From Devosia sp. 67-54 (lineage in GTDB: Bacteria > Pseudomonadota > Alphaproteobacteria > Rhizobiales > Devosiaceae), in assembly GCF_001899075.1 (NCBI RefSeq), contig NZ_MKVA01000002.1, forward strand, positions 82,765 through 146,764: a DNA stretch of 64,000 nucleotides, in the 5' to 3' direction. Shown one piece after another: positions 49,580-58,873 of the stretch. Each line of letters opens with the position of its first letter. Position 1 is the stretch's first letter. The notes below the pieces were generated by a model. That model did not search any database. It worked only from the letters and a program-made list of their open reading frames with translations, and had not been told where the DNA came from. A program made the position numbers and the translations under genes.

Positions 49580-51991
49580 ATGAAGTTGTTTCCGTCGCTC
49601 AAGCTGTCGCTGAAGCTGCCGCTGGCGCTGGTCGGCTCGGCCATCGTGGTCGGGGCCGGCATCGGCATCGCCTCCTACCTCATCGCCTCGTCGGCGCTGG
49701 TGGCGCAGGCGCGGCAGAACCTCGACACCATCGCCTTCGAGCGCGCCAACCAGCTCAGCACCCATATCCGCGCGATCGAAAGCGATCTGCTGAAGACGGC
49801 CAAGAACGACAACACGCTGTTCGCCATCAGCAATTTCGCCAAGGCGTGGCGCGGCCTCGACAATCCGAGCCTGGGCACCGACGCCGCCACCACGCTCCAG
49901 GGCGCGTTCCTCACCGGCGAGCCCGACAAGCGCATCGACATCGACAAGGTCGTCGGGCTGACGCCGGCCTATGCGGTCAATCACACGCACTACCAGCCGG
50001 TGTTCCGCGAGCAGATCGAGGAGCAGGGCTACCACGACCTCTATCTGTTCGATCTCGAGGGCCACCTCGTCTACACCACGCGCAAGGCCGACGATTTCGC
50101 CACGCCGTTCGGCGCCGGCAGTGGCGGCAAATATGCCGGCAGCGCGCTCGGCAAGCTCTTCCAGGCGGCGGTCGGCGACGACAAGGTCGGCGATCTGCTG
50201 TTCGCCGATTTCGCCCCCTACGCCGCCGCCGGCAACATGCCGCTCGCCTTCTTCGCGACGCCGCTGTTCGATGCCACCGATGCCAAGATCGGGGTGATGG
50301 CGATCTCGATTGCGCCCGAAGGGCTGAGCAAGGTCATCGGCTACCGCCAGGGGCTGGGCCAGAGCGGCGACGTGATCATCGTCGGCGCCGACGGCCTCGC
50401 CCGCTCGGAGTCCGGCTTCACCTCCGGCAGCGACGTGCTGCAGCCGACGGCCTACGATCCGACCATCCAGGCGGCCATCGACGGCGTGCCCGGCAGCACC
50501 GAGCTCGCCGATTTCCGCGGCCATCCGGTGATCGCCGCGGCCGCCCCGGCCGACGTCACGGCAAATCTGAGCTGGGCCGTGGTGGCGGTGATGGACAAGG
50601 CCGAGATCTTCGGCCCGGTCGCCACCCTCACGGCGCTGATGGCCGGCATCGGCGGCGCCCTGCTGCTGGTGGTGGCGCTGCTCGGCTGGCTGTTCGCGCG
50701 CAGCGTCACGCGGCCGATCACCCGCCTCACCGCCGGCATGAACGCGCTGGCGGCCGGCGACCTCGACGTCGACATCAAGGGCGCCGGCAAGAGCGACGAG
50801 CTGGGCGAAATGGCGCGTGCCGTCGAAGTGTTCCGCGCCAATGCGCGGCAGGTCGCAGAAATGAGCGACAGCGAGCGCGTCGCCTCCGAGCGCCGCACCG
50901 AGGAGCGCAGCGCCATGATGCAGAAGCTGCAGCGCGCCTTCGGCGAGGTGGTCGACGCGGCCGTCCGCGGCGATTTCAGCAGGCGCGTGCGCGCCGAATT
51001 TCCCGATGCCGAGCTCAACAGCCTCGCGCGCTCGGTCAACAATCTGGTGGAGACGGTCGATCGCGGCCTCAGCGAGACCGGCGAGGTGCTGTCGGCGCTG
51101 GCGCGCACCGATCTGACGCTGCGCGTCCGCGGCGAGTACGAGGGCGCCTTCGGGCAATTGCGCGACGACACCAATGGCGTCTGCGACACGCTCGACGACA
51201 TCGTGCGCAGCCTGCGGGCGACCTCGGGCCAGCTCAAGACCGCGACCGGCGAAATGCTCAGCGGTGCCAACGATCTCTCCGAGCGCACCACCAAGCAGTC
51301 GGCGACCATCGAGGAGACCTCGGCCGCCATGGAGCAGCTCGGCTCGACCGTCGGCGACAATGCCCGGCGCGCCGAAGCGGCCAGCGCCAAGGCCCGCGCC
51401 GTCAGCGCCACCGCCACCGAAGGCGGGCTGGTGATGAGCAAGGCCACCGAGGCGATGGAGCGGATCACCGCCTCGTCGGGCAAGATCTCCAACATCATCG
51501 GGCTGATCGACGACATCGCCTTCCAGACCAACCTGCTGGCGCTCAACGCCTCGGTCGAGGCGGCGCGCGCCGGCGAGGCCGGCAAGGGTTTTGCCGTCGT
51601 CGCCGTGGAAGTGCGCCGGCTGGCGCAATCGGCGGCGCAGGCCTCGAGCGAGGTGAAGGGGCTGATCGAGCAGTCGGGCGCCGACGTGAGCAGCGGCTCG
51701 CGCCTCGTCGCCGAGGCGGCGCAGAAGCTCGTCGCCATGCTGGAGGCGGCCAGGGAATCGAGCAGCCTGATCGAGGGCATCGCCACCGCCAGCCGCGACC
51801 AGGCCGCCGCCATCGCCGATGTCGGCTCGGCGGTGCGCACGCTCGACGAGATGACGCAGCACAACGCCGCGCTGGTGGAAGAGACCAACGCCGCCATCGA
51901 GCAGACGGAAGCGCAGGCCACCGAGCTCGACCGCATCGTCGAGGTGTTCACGCTGGACGACGACGAGGCGCAGCGGGCGCGCGCGGCGTAG
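49580..51991 (+). CDS. Methyl-accepting chemotaxis protein 3
   Basis: 803 residues. TM1 about 13-37, a large periplasmic double-Cache-type domain of about 320 residues (helical start with [16 protein letters not shown], then [17 protein letters not shown] and [19 protein letters not shown]), TM2 about 355-377, HAMP plus a second HAMP-like module, and the signalling domain. Unlike the other two it ends [11 protein letters not shown], without a CheR-docking pentapeptide, so its adaptation may depend on other receptors. GGGGGATC serves as ribosome binding site. Confidence 0.93.
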   Translation: MKLFPSLKLSLKLPLALVGSAIVVGAGIGIASYLIASSALVAQARQNLDTIAFERANQLSTHIRAIESDLLKTAKNDNTLFAISNFAKAWRGLDNPSLGTDAATTLQGAFLTGEPDKRIDIDKVVGLTPAYAVNHTHYQPVFREQIEEQGYHDLYLFDLEGHLVYTTRKADDFATPFGAGSGGKYAGSALGKLFQAAVGDDKVGDLLFADFAPYAAAGNMPLAFFATPLFDATDAKIGVMAISIAPEGLSKVIGYRQGLGQSGDVIIVGADGLARSESGFTSGSDVLQPTAYDPTIQAAIDGVPGSTELADFRGHPVIAAAAPADVTANLSWAVVAVMDKAEIFGPVATLTALMAGIGGALLLVVALLGWLFARSVTRPITRLTAGMNALAAGDLDVDIKGAGKSDELGEMARAVEVFRANARQVAEMSDSERVASERRTEERSAMMQKLQRAFGEVVDAAVRGDFSRRVRAEFPDAELNSLARSVNNLVETVDRGLSETGEVLSALARTDLTLRVRGEYEGAFGQLRDDTNGVCDTLDDIVRSLRATSGQLKTATGEMLSGANDLSERTTKQSATIEETSAAMEQLGSTVGDNARRAEAASAKARAVSATATEGGLVMSKATEAMERITASSGKISNIIGLIDDIAFQTNLLALNASVEAARAGEAGKGFAVVAVEVRRLAQSAAQASSEVKGLIEQSGADVSSGSRLVAEAAQKLVAMLEAARESSSLIEGIATASRDQAAAIADVGSAVRTLDEMTQHNAALVEETNAAIEQTEAQATELDRIVEVFTLDDDEAQRARAA

Positions 51992-52678
51992 CTAGTTCAG
52001 CGCCGCCTCCACCAGCGCCGTGGCGTGCAGCGCCGTGGTGTCGTAGGTCGGCAGCGGGCTCACGGCGTCGTCGATCAGCATGCCGATCTCGGTGCAGCCC
52101 AGGATCACCGCGTCGGCGCCGCGCGCCTGCAACCGGGCGATGGCGTCGACATAGAGGCGGCGCGACTCCTCGCGCACGATGCCCTTCACCAGCTCCTCGT
52201 AGATGATGCCGTTGAGGTTGGTGACACCGACATCGGGCACCAGCACCTCGAGTCCGTGCCGTTCCAGAACGTCGATATAGAAGCGCTTCTCCATGGTGAA
52301 GCGGGTGCCGAGCAGGCCGACGCGCACGATGCCGTCGGCGATGAGCGCGTTGGCGGTGGGCGTGGCGATATGCAGGAACGGCACCGTCAGCGCCGCCTCG
52401 ATCTGCGGCGCGCAGATGTGCATGGTGTTGGTGGCGAGCCCGATGACGCCGCAGCCCTGCGCCTCGAGCCCCTGCGCGATGCGCGCCAGCTCCGCGCCGG
52501 CCGCGTCCCAGGCTCCCTGCCGCTGCATCGCCTCGATCGGGGCGAAGTCGACGGAATAGACGATCACCGGCGCCGAGTGCAGGCCGCCCAGCCGCGCCGC
52601 GGTCTCGCGATTCAGAACGGCGTAATAGTGGGCGGTCGACTCCCAGCTCATGCCGCCGATCAGGCCGATGCTCTTCAC
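51992..52678 (-). CDS. Aspartate/glutamate racemase family protein
   Basis: 228 residues from a GTG at 52678 that overlaps the rppH stop (GTGA). MKSIGLIGGMSWEST is the family N terminus. The first catalytic position is threonine (T83 in GLATNTMH) and the second is cysteine (C195 in LGCTEIGM), the Thr/Cys pair reported for E. coli YgeA-like L-Asp/Glu racemases, rather than the usual Cys/Cys. Stereospecificity or broad specificity cannot be predicted. Confidence 0.88.
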   Translation of the reverse strand: MKSIGLIGGMSWESTAHYYAVLNRETAARLGGLHSAPVIVYSVDFAPIEAMQRQGAWDAAGAELARIAQGLEAQGCGVIGLATNTMHICAPQIEAALTVPFLHIATPTANALIADGIVRVGLLGTRFTMEKRFYIDVLERHGLEVLVPDVGVTNLNGIIYEELVKGIVREESRRLYVDAIARLQARGADAVILGCTEIGMLIDDAVSPLPTYDTTALHATALVEAALN

Positions 52679-53208
52679 CGGCGGCGCAGCCGCTGCGGAA
52701 TGTCGCGGAAGGCGTCGACCACCTTGCGATAGGCCTCGCGCTTGAACGGCACGATCAGGTCGGGGAGGGCGTCGAGCTCCTCCCAGCGCCAGATGTCGAA
52801 CTCGGCCGGCATGGAGCCGTCGCCGGGGTCGGCGACGTCGATCTCGCTCTCGTCTCCGGTGAAGCGGAAGGCGAACCAGCGCTGGCGCTGGCCGCGATAT
52901 TTGCCCTTGAGCGCCTTGCCCAGCACGTCGTCGGGCACGTCGTAGGTGATCCAGTCGGGGGCCTCGGCGAGCAGTTCCACCGAGCGGATCGAGGTCTCCT
53001 CGAACAGCTCGCGCAGCGCCGTGTCGGCGGGGCGTTCGCCCTTGTCGATGCCGCCCTGCGGCATCTGCCAGGGCGAGCCGTGCACCTCGGAGGCCTCGGG
53101 GTCGTCCTCGGGCTTGCGGCGGCCGATGAACACCAGCCCCCTGTCGTTGAAGACGGCGGTCCCCACGCAGTCGCGGTAGGGCATGCTTTCGCGGTCGGGT
53201 CGGGTCAT
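52675..53208 (-). CDS. rppH: RNA pyrophosphohydrolase
   Basis: 177 residues from the ATG at 53208. It removes pyrophosphate from mRNA 5' ends to start RNase E decay. RDCVGTAVFN, the Nudix box GGIDKGERPADTALRELFEETSI, and the family-typical WITYDVPDDVLGKALKGKYRGQRQRWFAFRFTGDE are present. Overlaps the upstream deacetylase stop (ATGA) and the downstream racemase start by 4 bases. Confidence 0.94.
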   Translation of the reverse strand: MTRPDRESMPYRDCVGTAVFNDRGLVFIGRRKPEDDPEASEVHGSPWQMPQGGIDKGERPADTALRELFEETSIRSVELLAEAPDWITYDVPDDVLGKALKGKYRGQRQRWFAFRFTGDESEIDVADPGDGSMPAEFDIWRWEELDALPDLIVPFKREAYRKVVDAFRDIPQRLRRR

Positions 53209-54383
53209 GTGGATTTGTGCATCAGGACGGAGACGGGAACCAGGGTGAAGCCCCTGTCCTGAACCGTCCGGCTCCATTCGGCAAGCGTGTCGATGGACAC
53301 CGGCAGCGCCGAGATCACGCCGATGGCGCTGCCGTTGGCGCTGGCGCGGCCTTCGAGCGCCTTGAGCTGGTCGAGGATGGGCTGGCGCGCCGGCTGCTGG
53401 TCGAGCGCCAATTCGGCCTTGCCGAACGGCACGGCGTTGGCGGCGGCGAGCTGCTGTGCCACCGAGCGGGCCGACGAGCCGTCGTCGAGATAGCCGAGGC
53501 CGCGGGCGCCCAGCTCTTCCATCACCGGCCCGAAATCGGTGGTCGAGGCGGTGAAGCGGGCGCCCATGTGGTTGATGACGCCGACATAGCCGCCGAACTT
53601 GCCCAGCACCGTGAACAGCCGGTTGAGGTTGTCGCGCGGCGCCTGGCCGGTCAGCAGCGTGTCGGGGCCGGGGTCGCTGTCGGGATAGTCGAACGGCTCC
53701 AGCGGCACTTCCAGCAGCACCTCGTGGCCGGCGGCGCGGGCGCTGCCCACGGCGCTGGCGAGGCCCTTGCCATAGGGCGCGAAGGCCAGCGTCACGCCGC
53801 CGGGCAGCGAGCCGATGGCGCTCTGGGTGCCGGTGCTGTTGAGCCCGAGGCCGGTCACCACCACGGCGATCATCGGCTTGCCGTCGCTGCCGGGCGGCAC
53901 GGTCATGGGCGGCGCATAGGCCTCGAACGGCGTCTCGCCGGTGGCCGACATGCGCGGAATGGCGCCGTGCTCGGATTGCTCCAGCAGGTCCGGCACCAGT
54001 CCCAGCGCACTGGCGCTGGCGGCGTCGACCGGCTGTTGCGCCTCGGGGCCGGCCGCCGCTGGCGTGGCGGCGCTCGCGGTCGGTGCGGCGGCGCCGGGAA
54101 CGGGGATTTCCGGGCCGGCGGTGATGGTCGCCTGGCTGGCGCCGGTCGACAGCGTCGCCGCCAGCGAATTGGCGTTGCGGGCGGAATTGATGCCGATGTC
54201 GGCCACCGGCCGGCCGCCGTTCGGGTCGTTGACGAAGACGATGCGCGCCACCACGCCGAGCAGCACAAGGGCGGCCAGGCCGAAGGCGATGCGGGCCAGC
54301 GGCAGGCGGTCGGCCGACAGCTTCAGCCGCCGCTTGCGCTCGCCGCGCTTGCGGCCCAGAGGTGCGCTGAGGTCGTCCGCCAT
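53205..54383 (-). CDS. Divergent polysaccharide deacetylase family protein
   Basis: 392 residues. Short basic cytoplasmic segment, one membrane anchor (about residues 29-50), an Ala/Pro/Thr-rich periplasmic linker, then the DUF610-type deacetylase-like domain (MIAVVVTGLGLNSTG, GVTLAFAPYG, EVLLEVPLEPFDYP, GVINHMGARFT). The family lacks the classical NodB metal triad in part, so activity is uncertain. Neighbours ctpA and the EnvC-like gene on the same strand suggest a cell-envelope role. Confidence 0.88.
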   Translation of the reverse strand: MADDLSAPLGRKRGERKRRLKLSADRLPLARIAFGLAALVLLGVVARIVFVNDPNGGRPVADIGINSARNANSLAATLSTGASQATITAGPEIPVPGAAAPTASAATPAAAGPEAQQPVDAASASALGLVPDLLEQSEHGAIPRMSATGETPFEAYAPPMTVPPGSDGKPMIAVVVTGLGLNSTGTQSAIGSLPGGVTLAFAPYGKGLASAVGSARAAGHEVLLEVPLEPFDYPDSDPGPDTLLTGQAPRDNLNRLFTVLGKFGGYVGVINHMGARFTASTTDFGPVMEELGARGLGYLDDGSSARSVAQQLAAANAVPFGKAELALDQQPARQPILDQLKALEGRASANGSAIGVISALPVSIDTLAEWSRTVQDRGFTLVPVSVLMHKST

Positions 54384-54497
54384 CGAGCCCCTTTACGTCT
54401 GGAACGCCGAATCAATCCGCCGGCGTCCCGTATCGATACCACAGGTCGCCCCACCCGTCGGGTGGTCGGGGGAACGCGCCGGGACACGGTGCCTGCG

Positions 54498-54720
54498 GCC
54501 CCCACCCCCACCCCTCCCCGCAAGGGGGAGGGGAGCCCGACTGCACCCCCGTGCTCGCGGCCCCATCGCCCCCACCTCCGCGCCCGGGGGGAGCCCGACT
54601 GCACCCCCGTGCTCGCGGCCCCATCGCCCCCACCTCCGCGCCCGGGGGAGCCCGACTGCACCATCAGGCCCGCGGCTCCATCGCCCCCCTCCCCCTTGCG
54701 GGGAGGGGACGGGGGTGGGG
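54498..54720. repeat. Compound GC-rich repeat (family 1) with tandem amplification
   Basis: Two family 1 hairpins in opposite orientation (about 54510-54533 and 54687-54709) enclose a tandem array: a unit starting GAGCCCGACTGCACCCCCGT at 54533, 54591 and 54648. The first two copies are 58 and 57 bases and almost identical; the third diverges after 12 bases and joins the second hairpin. All lie in the 454-base gap 54384-54837 between the deacetylase and ctpA genes, which contains no gene that I can support. Confidence 0.8.
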
Positions 54721-54781
54721 GCCGCAAGCACCTTTGCTTCAGTCCCCACCAACCCCACCGTCTCGCTCGGCCAACCGAGGC

Positions 54782-54832
54782 TTCCCTTGCGCTCTGTCCG
54801 ACCGAGCCCAACGGCTCGTTCGGCCAACCGCT
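54782..54832 (+). repeat. Palindromic intergenic repeat (family 2), copy E
   Basis: The best-preserved copy: CTTGCGCTCTGTCCGACCG, then CGAGCC/GGCTCG around CAAC (54802-54817), then GTTCGGCCAACCGCT. It lies just beyond the ctpA stop (54838) and may mark the end of the obgE-ctpA operon. Confidence 0.7.
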
Positions 54833-54837
54833 AATCG

Positions 54838-56337
54838 TTACCCATCCGCCTTGGGCGGATAGGCGTCGTTCTTCTCGGTGCCGTCGATCAGCTTGATGGC
54901 GTATTGCAGCTGCGTGTCGTCCTTCTTGTCGGCCGGGATGTAGACCGACGAGCCGGTGGTCGCCGCCGGGGCGGAGCCGCCGCCGATCTGGCCGTTGAGG
55001 CCCGCTTCGCCGAGGATCTCGTCGCGGCCCTTGAGATCGTCCGGCACGTTCTCGGTGACGACGATGTCGGGCTGGATGCCGGCCGCCTGGATCGAGCGGT
55101 TGTTGGGCGTGTAGTAGCGCGCCGTGGTCAGGCGGATGCCGCCATTGTCGCCCATGCGGATGATCGACTGCACCGAGCCCTTGCCGAACGAGCGCGTGCC
55201 GATCAGCGTCGCGCGCTTGTGGTCCTGCAGGGCGCCGGCGACGATCTCGGCGGCCGAGGCCGAGCCGCCATTGATCAGCACGATCAGCGGCACGTTGGCC
55301 AGCTTGGCGTCGAGGTCGTCGGGCTTGGCGTCGTAGCGCGTCGATTCGCTGTCGCTGCGGCCGCGGGTCAGCACCACCGCGCCTTCCTTGAGGAAGGCGT
55401 CCGACACGTACACCGCCTGGTCGACGAGGCCGCCCGGGTTGTTGCGCAGGTCGAGGATGATGCCCTTGGGGGCGACGCCCTTGTTCTGGTCGTAGATGTC
55501 CTGGATGGCCTTCTTGATGCCGGGATAAGCCTGCTCGGTGAAGCGGGAGAGGCGCAGCACCGCCACGTCGCCCTCCATCGACCATTTCACCACGCGCTGC
55601 GCGATGGTGTCGCGCGTCAGCTCGAAATACAGCGGCTTCTGCTGGCCTTCGCGGATCACCGTCAGCTTGATCTTGGTGCCCACCGGCCCCTTCATCTTGG
55701 CCACGGCGTCGTCGATCGAAATGCCCTGCACCGATTTGCCGTCGAGCTCGACGATGTAGTCGTTGGCGAGGATGCCGGCCTTCTGCGCCGGAGTGTCGTC
55801 GATGGGCGAGACCACCTTGATCACGCCCTCTTCCATGGTGACCTCGATGCCCAGCCCGCCGAACTGGCCCGACGTGTCCTGCTGCGACTGGTTGAACTCG
55901 GCCGGGTCCATGTAGCTCGAATGCGGGTCGAGCGAGGTGAGCATGCCGTTGATGGCGGCGCGGATCAGCGCCTGCTCGTCCGGCGGGTCGACATATTCGG
56001 CGCGGATGCGGTCGAACACCTGGCCGAAGAAATCGAGATCCTGGTAGATCTCCTTGTCGGTGCGCGGGTGCTTGTCGTTCGCCGGCTTGGCGGCGTCGCC
56101 GCCGTCGGGAGCGCTCGGCGCCGGCTCGCTGGAGGGCGCCTGGTCGGCCGGGGCCGAGCTGGGCGCCGCGGGCTCGGCGCTCGACGGCGTGCTCGATGGG
56201 GCGCTCGATGGCGCGCTCGCGGGTGCGGCGCTGCTCGGCGCGCTGGAGGGCGCCTGGTCCTGCGCGAAGGCGTAGAGGGCAGGCGGCATCGCCACGAGGA
56301 GCGCGGCGAGGGCGACGCGCGTAACGGTCAGACGCAT
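54838..56337 (-). CDS. ctpA: Carboxy-terminal processing protease (S41)
   Basis: 499 residues. Signal peptide to about residue 26, then an unusual Ala/Pro/Ser low-complexity segment (about 28-78), a PDZ domain (about 160-235) and the S41 catalytic domain. Catalytic dyad S361 (GGSASAAE, three before Glu364) and K386 (SFGKGSVQ), with the 25-residue spacing of the family. Periplasmic; homologs process envelope enzymes. It lies 6 bases after the EnvC-like gene. Confidence 0.94.
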   Translation of the reverse strand: MRLTVTRVALAALLVAMPPALYAFAQDQAPSSAPSSAAPASAPSSAPSSTPSSAEPAAPSSAPADQAPSSEPAPSAPDGGDAAKPANDKHPRTDKEIYQDLDFFGQVFDRIRAEYVDPPDEQALIRAAINGMLTSLDPHSSYMDPAEFNQSQQDTSGQFGGLGIEVTMEEGVIKVVSPIDDTPAQKAGILANDYIVELDGKSVQGISIDDAVAKMKGPVGTKIKLTVIREGQQKPLYFELTRDTIAQRVVKWSMEGDVAVLRLSRFTEQAYPGIKKAIQDIYDQNKGVAPKGIILDLRNNPGGLVDQAVYVSDAFLKEGAVVLTRGRSDSESTRYDAKPDDLDAKLANVPLIVLINGGSASAAEIVAGALQDHKRATLIGTRSFGKGSVQSIIRMGDNGGIRLTTARYYTPNNRSIQAAGIQPDIVVTENVPDDLKGRDEILGEAGLNGQIGGGSAPAATTGSSVYIPADKKDDTQLQYAIKLIDGTEKNDAYPPKADG

Positions 56338-56343
56338 CAGGGT

Positions 56344-57723
56344 CTATCCACTTTGGGTCGGGTTGTCGGAGGACGCCCACCAGCCGGTCGGATCGATGGG
56401 CACGTTCTTGTTTCGCATCTCAATATAAAGCGTCGGCCTCTGCGCGCCAGCGCTGGTGGCAACGGTCCGGCCAATTGTCCGTGACCCCATGACGCCGACC
56501 GGGTTGCCCATGAGCACGAACTGGCCGGGTTTCACGTCGACGCGCGCCATGCCCGCCAGCAGGATGGTGTAGTCCTGCCCGGCATCAAGAATGACGATTT
56601 GGCCGTAATTGAGGTAGTTGCCGGTATAGAGCACCCAGCCATCGGCCGGCGCGCGCACCGGCGCCTCGGCATTGGTCACCACCGACACGCCGTCGGACAC
56701 GCCGCCGAAGCCGTCGCCGTCGCCGAAATTGACGACGTTGACGCCCCGCGTCACGGGAAAATCGAGAAAGCCGCGCGCCGCGGCGAACGGCACCGCGGGC
56801 TGCTGCCGGGCGGTGTTGGCCAGCGCCAGCTTCACAGTGTCGTTATCGAGCTTGGGCGTTTTGCCGCCGGCATTGGCCGTGGCGGTGGCGTCGGCGGCCA
56901 CCGCCACCGCCTGCGCCTGCCGGCCGAGATCGGCGATGAGCTGCTTCAGCTGCGCCGCCTTGTCGGCCATTTCGGCTGCCTGCTTCTGCTCTTCGGCCAG
57001 CGTCGCGGTGGCGGTCTGCTCGTTCTGCTTCTGCGCCTGGATCAGCGTGGCGATGCGCAGCTGCTCTTCCTCGAGCACGTCGAAATTGGCCTTGAGGTTG
57101 GCCTCCTCGGCCTGCGCCGCCGTCTTGATCTCGGTCAGGTGTTTCAGATCCGCCGTCACCTGGTCGGCCCTGGCCTTGAGCTGCGGCAGGATGGCCGAGA
57201 TCAGCAGCGCGCTGCGCGCCGAGCCGAGCGCGTCGGAGGGGTCGACGATGATGGCCGGCGGCGGGTCCTTGGAGATGCGCTCGAGCGCGGCCAGCACGTT
57301 GGAGATCGAGGCGTCGGCGCCGTCGAGCCGGCCGCGGGTGTCGAGCTCCTGCACGATCAGGTCGCCGATCTTGGTCTGCACCGCGGCGATCTCGGTCTCG
57401 GCCGCCTTCACCCGGGCGGCGGCGGCGATCAAAGCGGCGTTCTGCTTTTCGCGGTCGCCCTTCATCGCCTCGATGTCGGCCTTGAGCTTGTCCGACTTGT
57501 CCTTGCTGAGGCTGAGCGAGGCCTCGAGCTCCTTGAGCTGAGTGGCGCTGTCGGTGGTCTTTTCCTGGATCCAGGTGGGCACCCCCGTGCCGACCGGCGC
57601 GTGGTCGGCCGATGGCGCCGGGTCGGTCGAGGCGGGCGACGAGGCCGACGATTGCGCCAGCGCCGGCGCGGTCAGCGCCACCCCCAGCAGCATCGCCATC
57701 GTCCAGAGGACGCGATCCCTCAT
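56344..57723 (-). CDS. EnvC-like murein hydrolase activator
   Basis: 459 residues from the ATG at 57723. Signal peptide ending ALAQ, a long coiled coil (about residues 60-270 with a break at the 'PPAIIVDPSDALGSARSALLISAILP' segment), and a C-terminal LytM/M23 domain. That domain lacks the zinc-binding H-x-x-x-D and H-x-H residues (DYTILLAGM and TLYIEMR in their place), so it should be an activator of amidases rather than a protease, as EnvC is. Sits with ctpA and the deacetylase gene, a common cell-division envelope cluster. Confidence 0.9.
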   Translation of the reverse strand: MRDRVLWTMAMLLGVALTAPALAQSSASSPASTDPAPSADHAPVGTGVPTWIQEKTTDSATQLKELEASLSLSKDKSDKLKADIEAMKGDREKQNAALIAAAARVKAAETEIAAVQTKIGDLIVQELDTRGRLDGADASISNVLAALERISKDPPPAIIVDPSDALGSARSALLISAILPQLKARADQVTADLKHLTEIKTAAQAEEANLKANFDVLEEEQLRIATLIQAQKQNEQTATATLAEEQKQAAEMADKAAQLKQLIADLGRQAQAVAVAADATATANAGGKTPKLDNDTVKLALANTARQQPAVPFAAARGFLDFPVTRGVNVVNFGDGDGFGGVSDGVSVVTNAEAPVRAPADGWVLYTGNYLNYGQIVILDAGQDYTILLAGMARVDVKPGQFVLMGNPVGVMGSRTIGRTVATSAGAQRPTLYIEMRNKNVPIDPTGWWASSDNPTQSG

Positions 57724-57818
57724 TGAGCCCCGCGAAAGCATCGAATCAGCCGCGCAAATCCTAGCAGCCAAGGGGGTTAAGCCCGAGTTCTTTGGCTTTT
57801 GGATGGCTCCGGCGTGAT

Positions 57819-58301
57819 CTATTCGCGGTGATAGGGGTGGCCGCTGAGGATGGTCGTCGCCCGGTAGAGCTGTTCGGCCAGCATGATGCGCACCAATTGG
57901 TGCGGCCAGGTCAGGGGCGAAAAGCTGAGGCTGAGGTTCGCCTCTTTGACGAAGGCGGGGTCGAGGCCGTCGGCGCCGCCGATGACGAAGCCGGCCGTTT
58001 CGGCGCCGTCGTCGCGCCAGCGGCCCAGCCGGGCGGCGAATTCGGCCGAGCCCATGACAGTGCCGCGTTCGTCCAGCGCTATCAGCGCGCGAGAACCTGA
58101 CACAATGTCACGTAGTGCACGTGCCTCATCGCTCCGGCGCGCCATGGTGGACGAGGCGCGGGACTCGGCCAGTTCGGTCACCGCAAAACCGGTCAGTCCC
58201 AGGGCCTTGCCGCTGGCCGCGGCGCGGCCGAGATAGCGCGCCACGAGCTCGCGCTCCGGCCCCTGCTTCATCCGGCCGACGGCGAAAATGCTAATGCGCA
58301 C
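57819..58301 (-). CDS. rlmH: 23S rRNA pseudouridine-1915 N3-methyltransferase
   Basis: 160 residues from a GTG at 58301. SPOUT-class methyltransferase that modifies helix 69 of 23S rRNA. GFVIGGADGLDP and SFSPLTWPHQLVRIMLAEQLYRATTILSGHPYHRE are the knot and C-terminal signatures. Starts 6 bases after rsfS, the usual arrangement. Confidence 0.95.
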   Translation of the reverse strand: MRISIFAVGRMKQGPERELVARYLGRAAASGKALGLTGFAVTELAESRASSTMARRSDEARALRDIVSGSRALIALDERGTVMGSAEFAARLGRWRDDGAETAGFVIGGADGLDPAFVKEANLSLSFSPLTWPHQLVRIMLAEQLYRATTILSGHPYHRE

Positions 58302-58307
58302 AATCGG

Positions 58308-58691
58308 TTAGCGCGCGTCGGCGGCGAAATCCGCCTGCCACATCTTCTCGATATTGTAGAACTCCCGGACCTCCGGGCGGAAGATGTGGACGATCACGTC
58401 GCCGGCGTCCACCAGCACCCAGTCGGCATGCGGCAGCCCCTCGATGCGCGGCTTGCCGAAACCATTGTCACGCAACGACTTTATCAGCTGGTCGGCAATC
58501 GCGCTGACGTGCCGGTTGGAGCGGCCGGAGGTCACCACCATATTGTCGGCAAGCGAGGATTTGCCAGCGATATCAATGGCTACCGTCTCCTCCGCCTTGG
58601 CGTCCTCGAGGGTGTGCAGAACGACGTCGATCATCTTGGGTTCGGGGGTTGGCTCTGGCGCCGGGGCCAGTTTCTTGGGCGATGCAGCCAT
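58308..58691 (-). CDS. rsfS: Ribosomal silencing factor RsfS
   Basis: 127 residues from the ATG at 58691 (7 bases after AGAGG; ATGs at 58694 and 58709 are alternatives). A Pro/Glu-rich N-terminal extension of about 20 residues precedes the conserved domain (AEETVAIDIAGKSSLADNMVVTSGRSNRHVSAIAD, HADWVLVDAGDVIVHIF, REFYNIEKMW). It binds uL14 and blocks subunit joining in starvation. The 182 bases upstream hold no gene. Confidence 0.94.
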   Translation of the reverse strand: MAASPKKLAPAPEPTPEPKMIDVVLHTLEDAKAEETVAIDIAGKSSLADNMVVTSGRSNRHVSAIADQLIKSLRDNGFGKPRIEGLPHADWVLVDAGDVIVHIFRPEVREFYNIEKMWQADFAADAR

Positions 58692-58873
58692 CATCTGGCC
58701 TCTGCCCATGCGCGTGCATGAGTCATGCGGGTTTCAGCATTCCTTGCGAAATTGGGAGCGATGCAGTCGCGTGTGCGATGGTCTTCAGTCCCTTCGGTGG
58801 CCTGGGGCCACGGCTGATAATGGGGATTCGCGGGCGATTGTGCAAGGCGAAGGTCTCACCGCGATGACGGCGC

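Noticed and set aside
54498-54720. CRISPR array, suggested by repeated units of about 58 bases
   Set aside because: The repeats abut with no unique spacers, the unit is GC-rich intergenic repeat sequence found elsewhere in the window, and no cas genes are present.
56344-57723. Active M23 metallopeptidase
   Set aside because: The zinc ligands H-x-x-x-D and H-x-H are absent from the C-terminal domain, so an EnvC-like activator is the better call.
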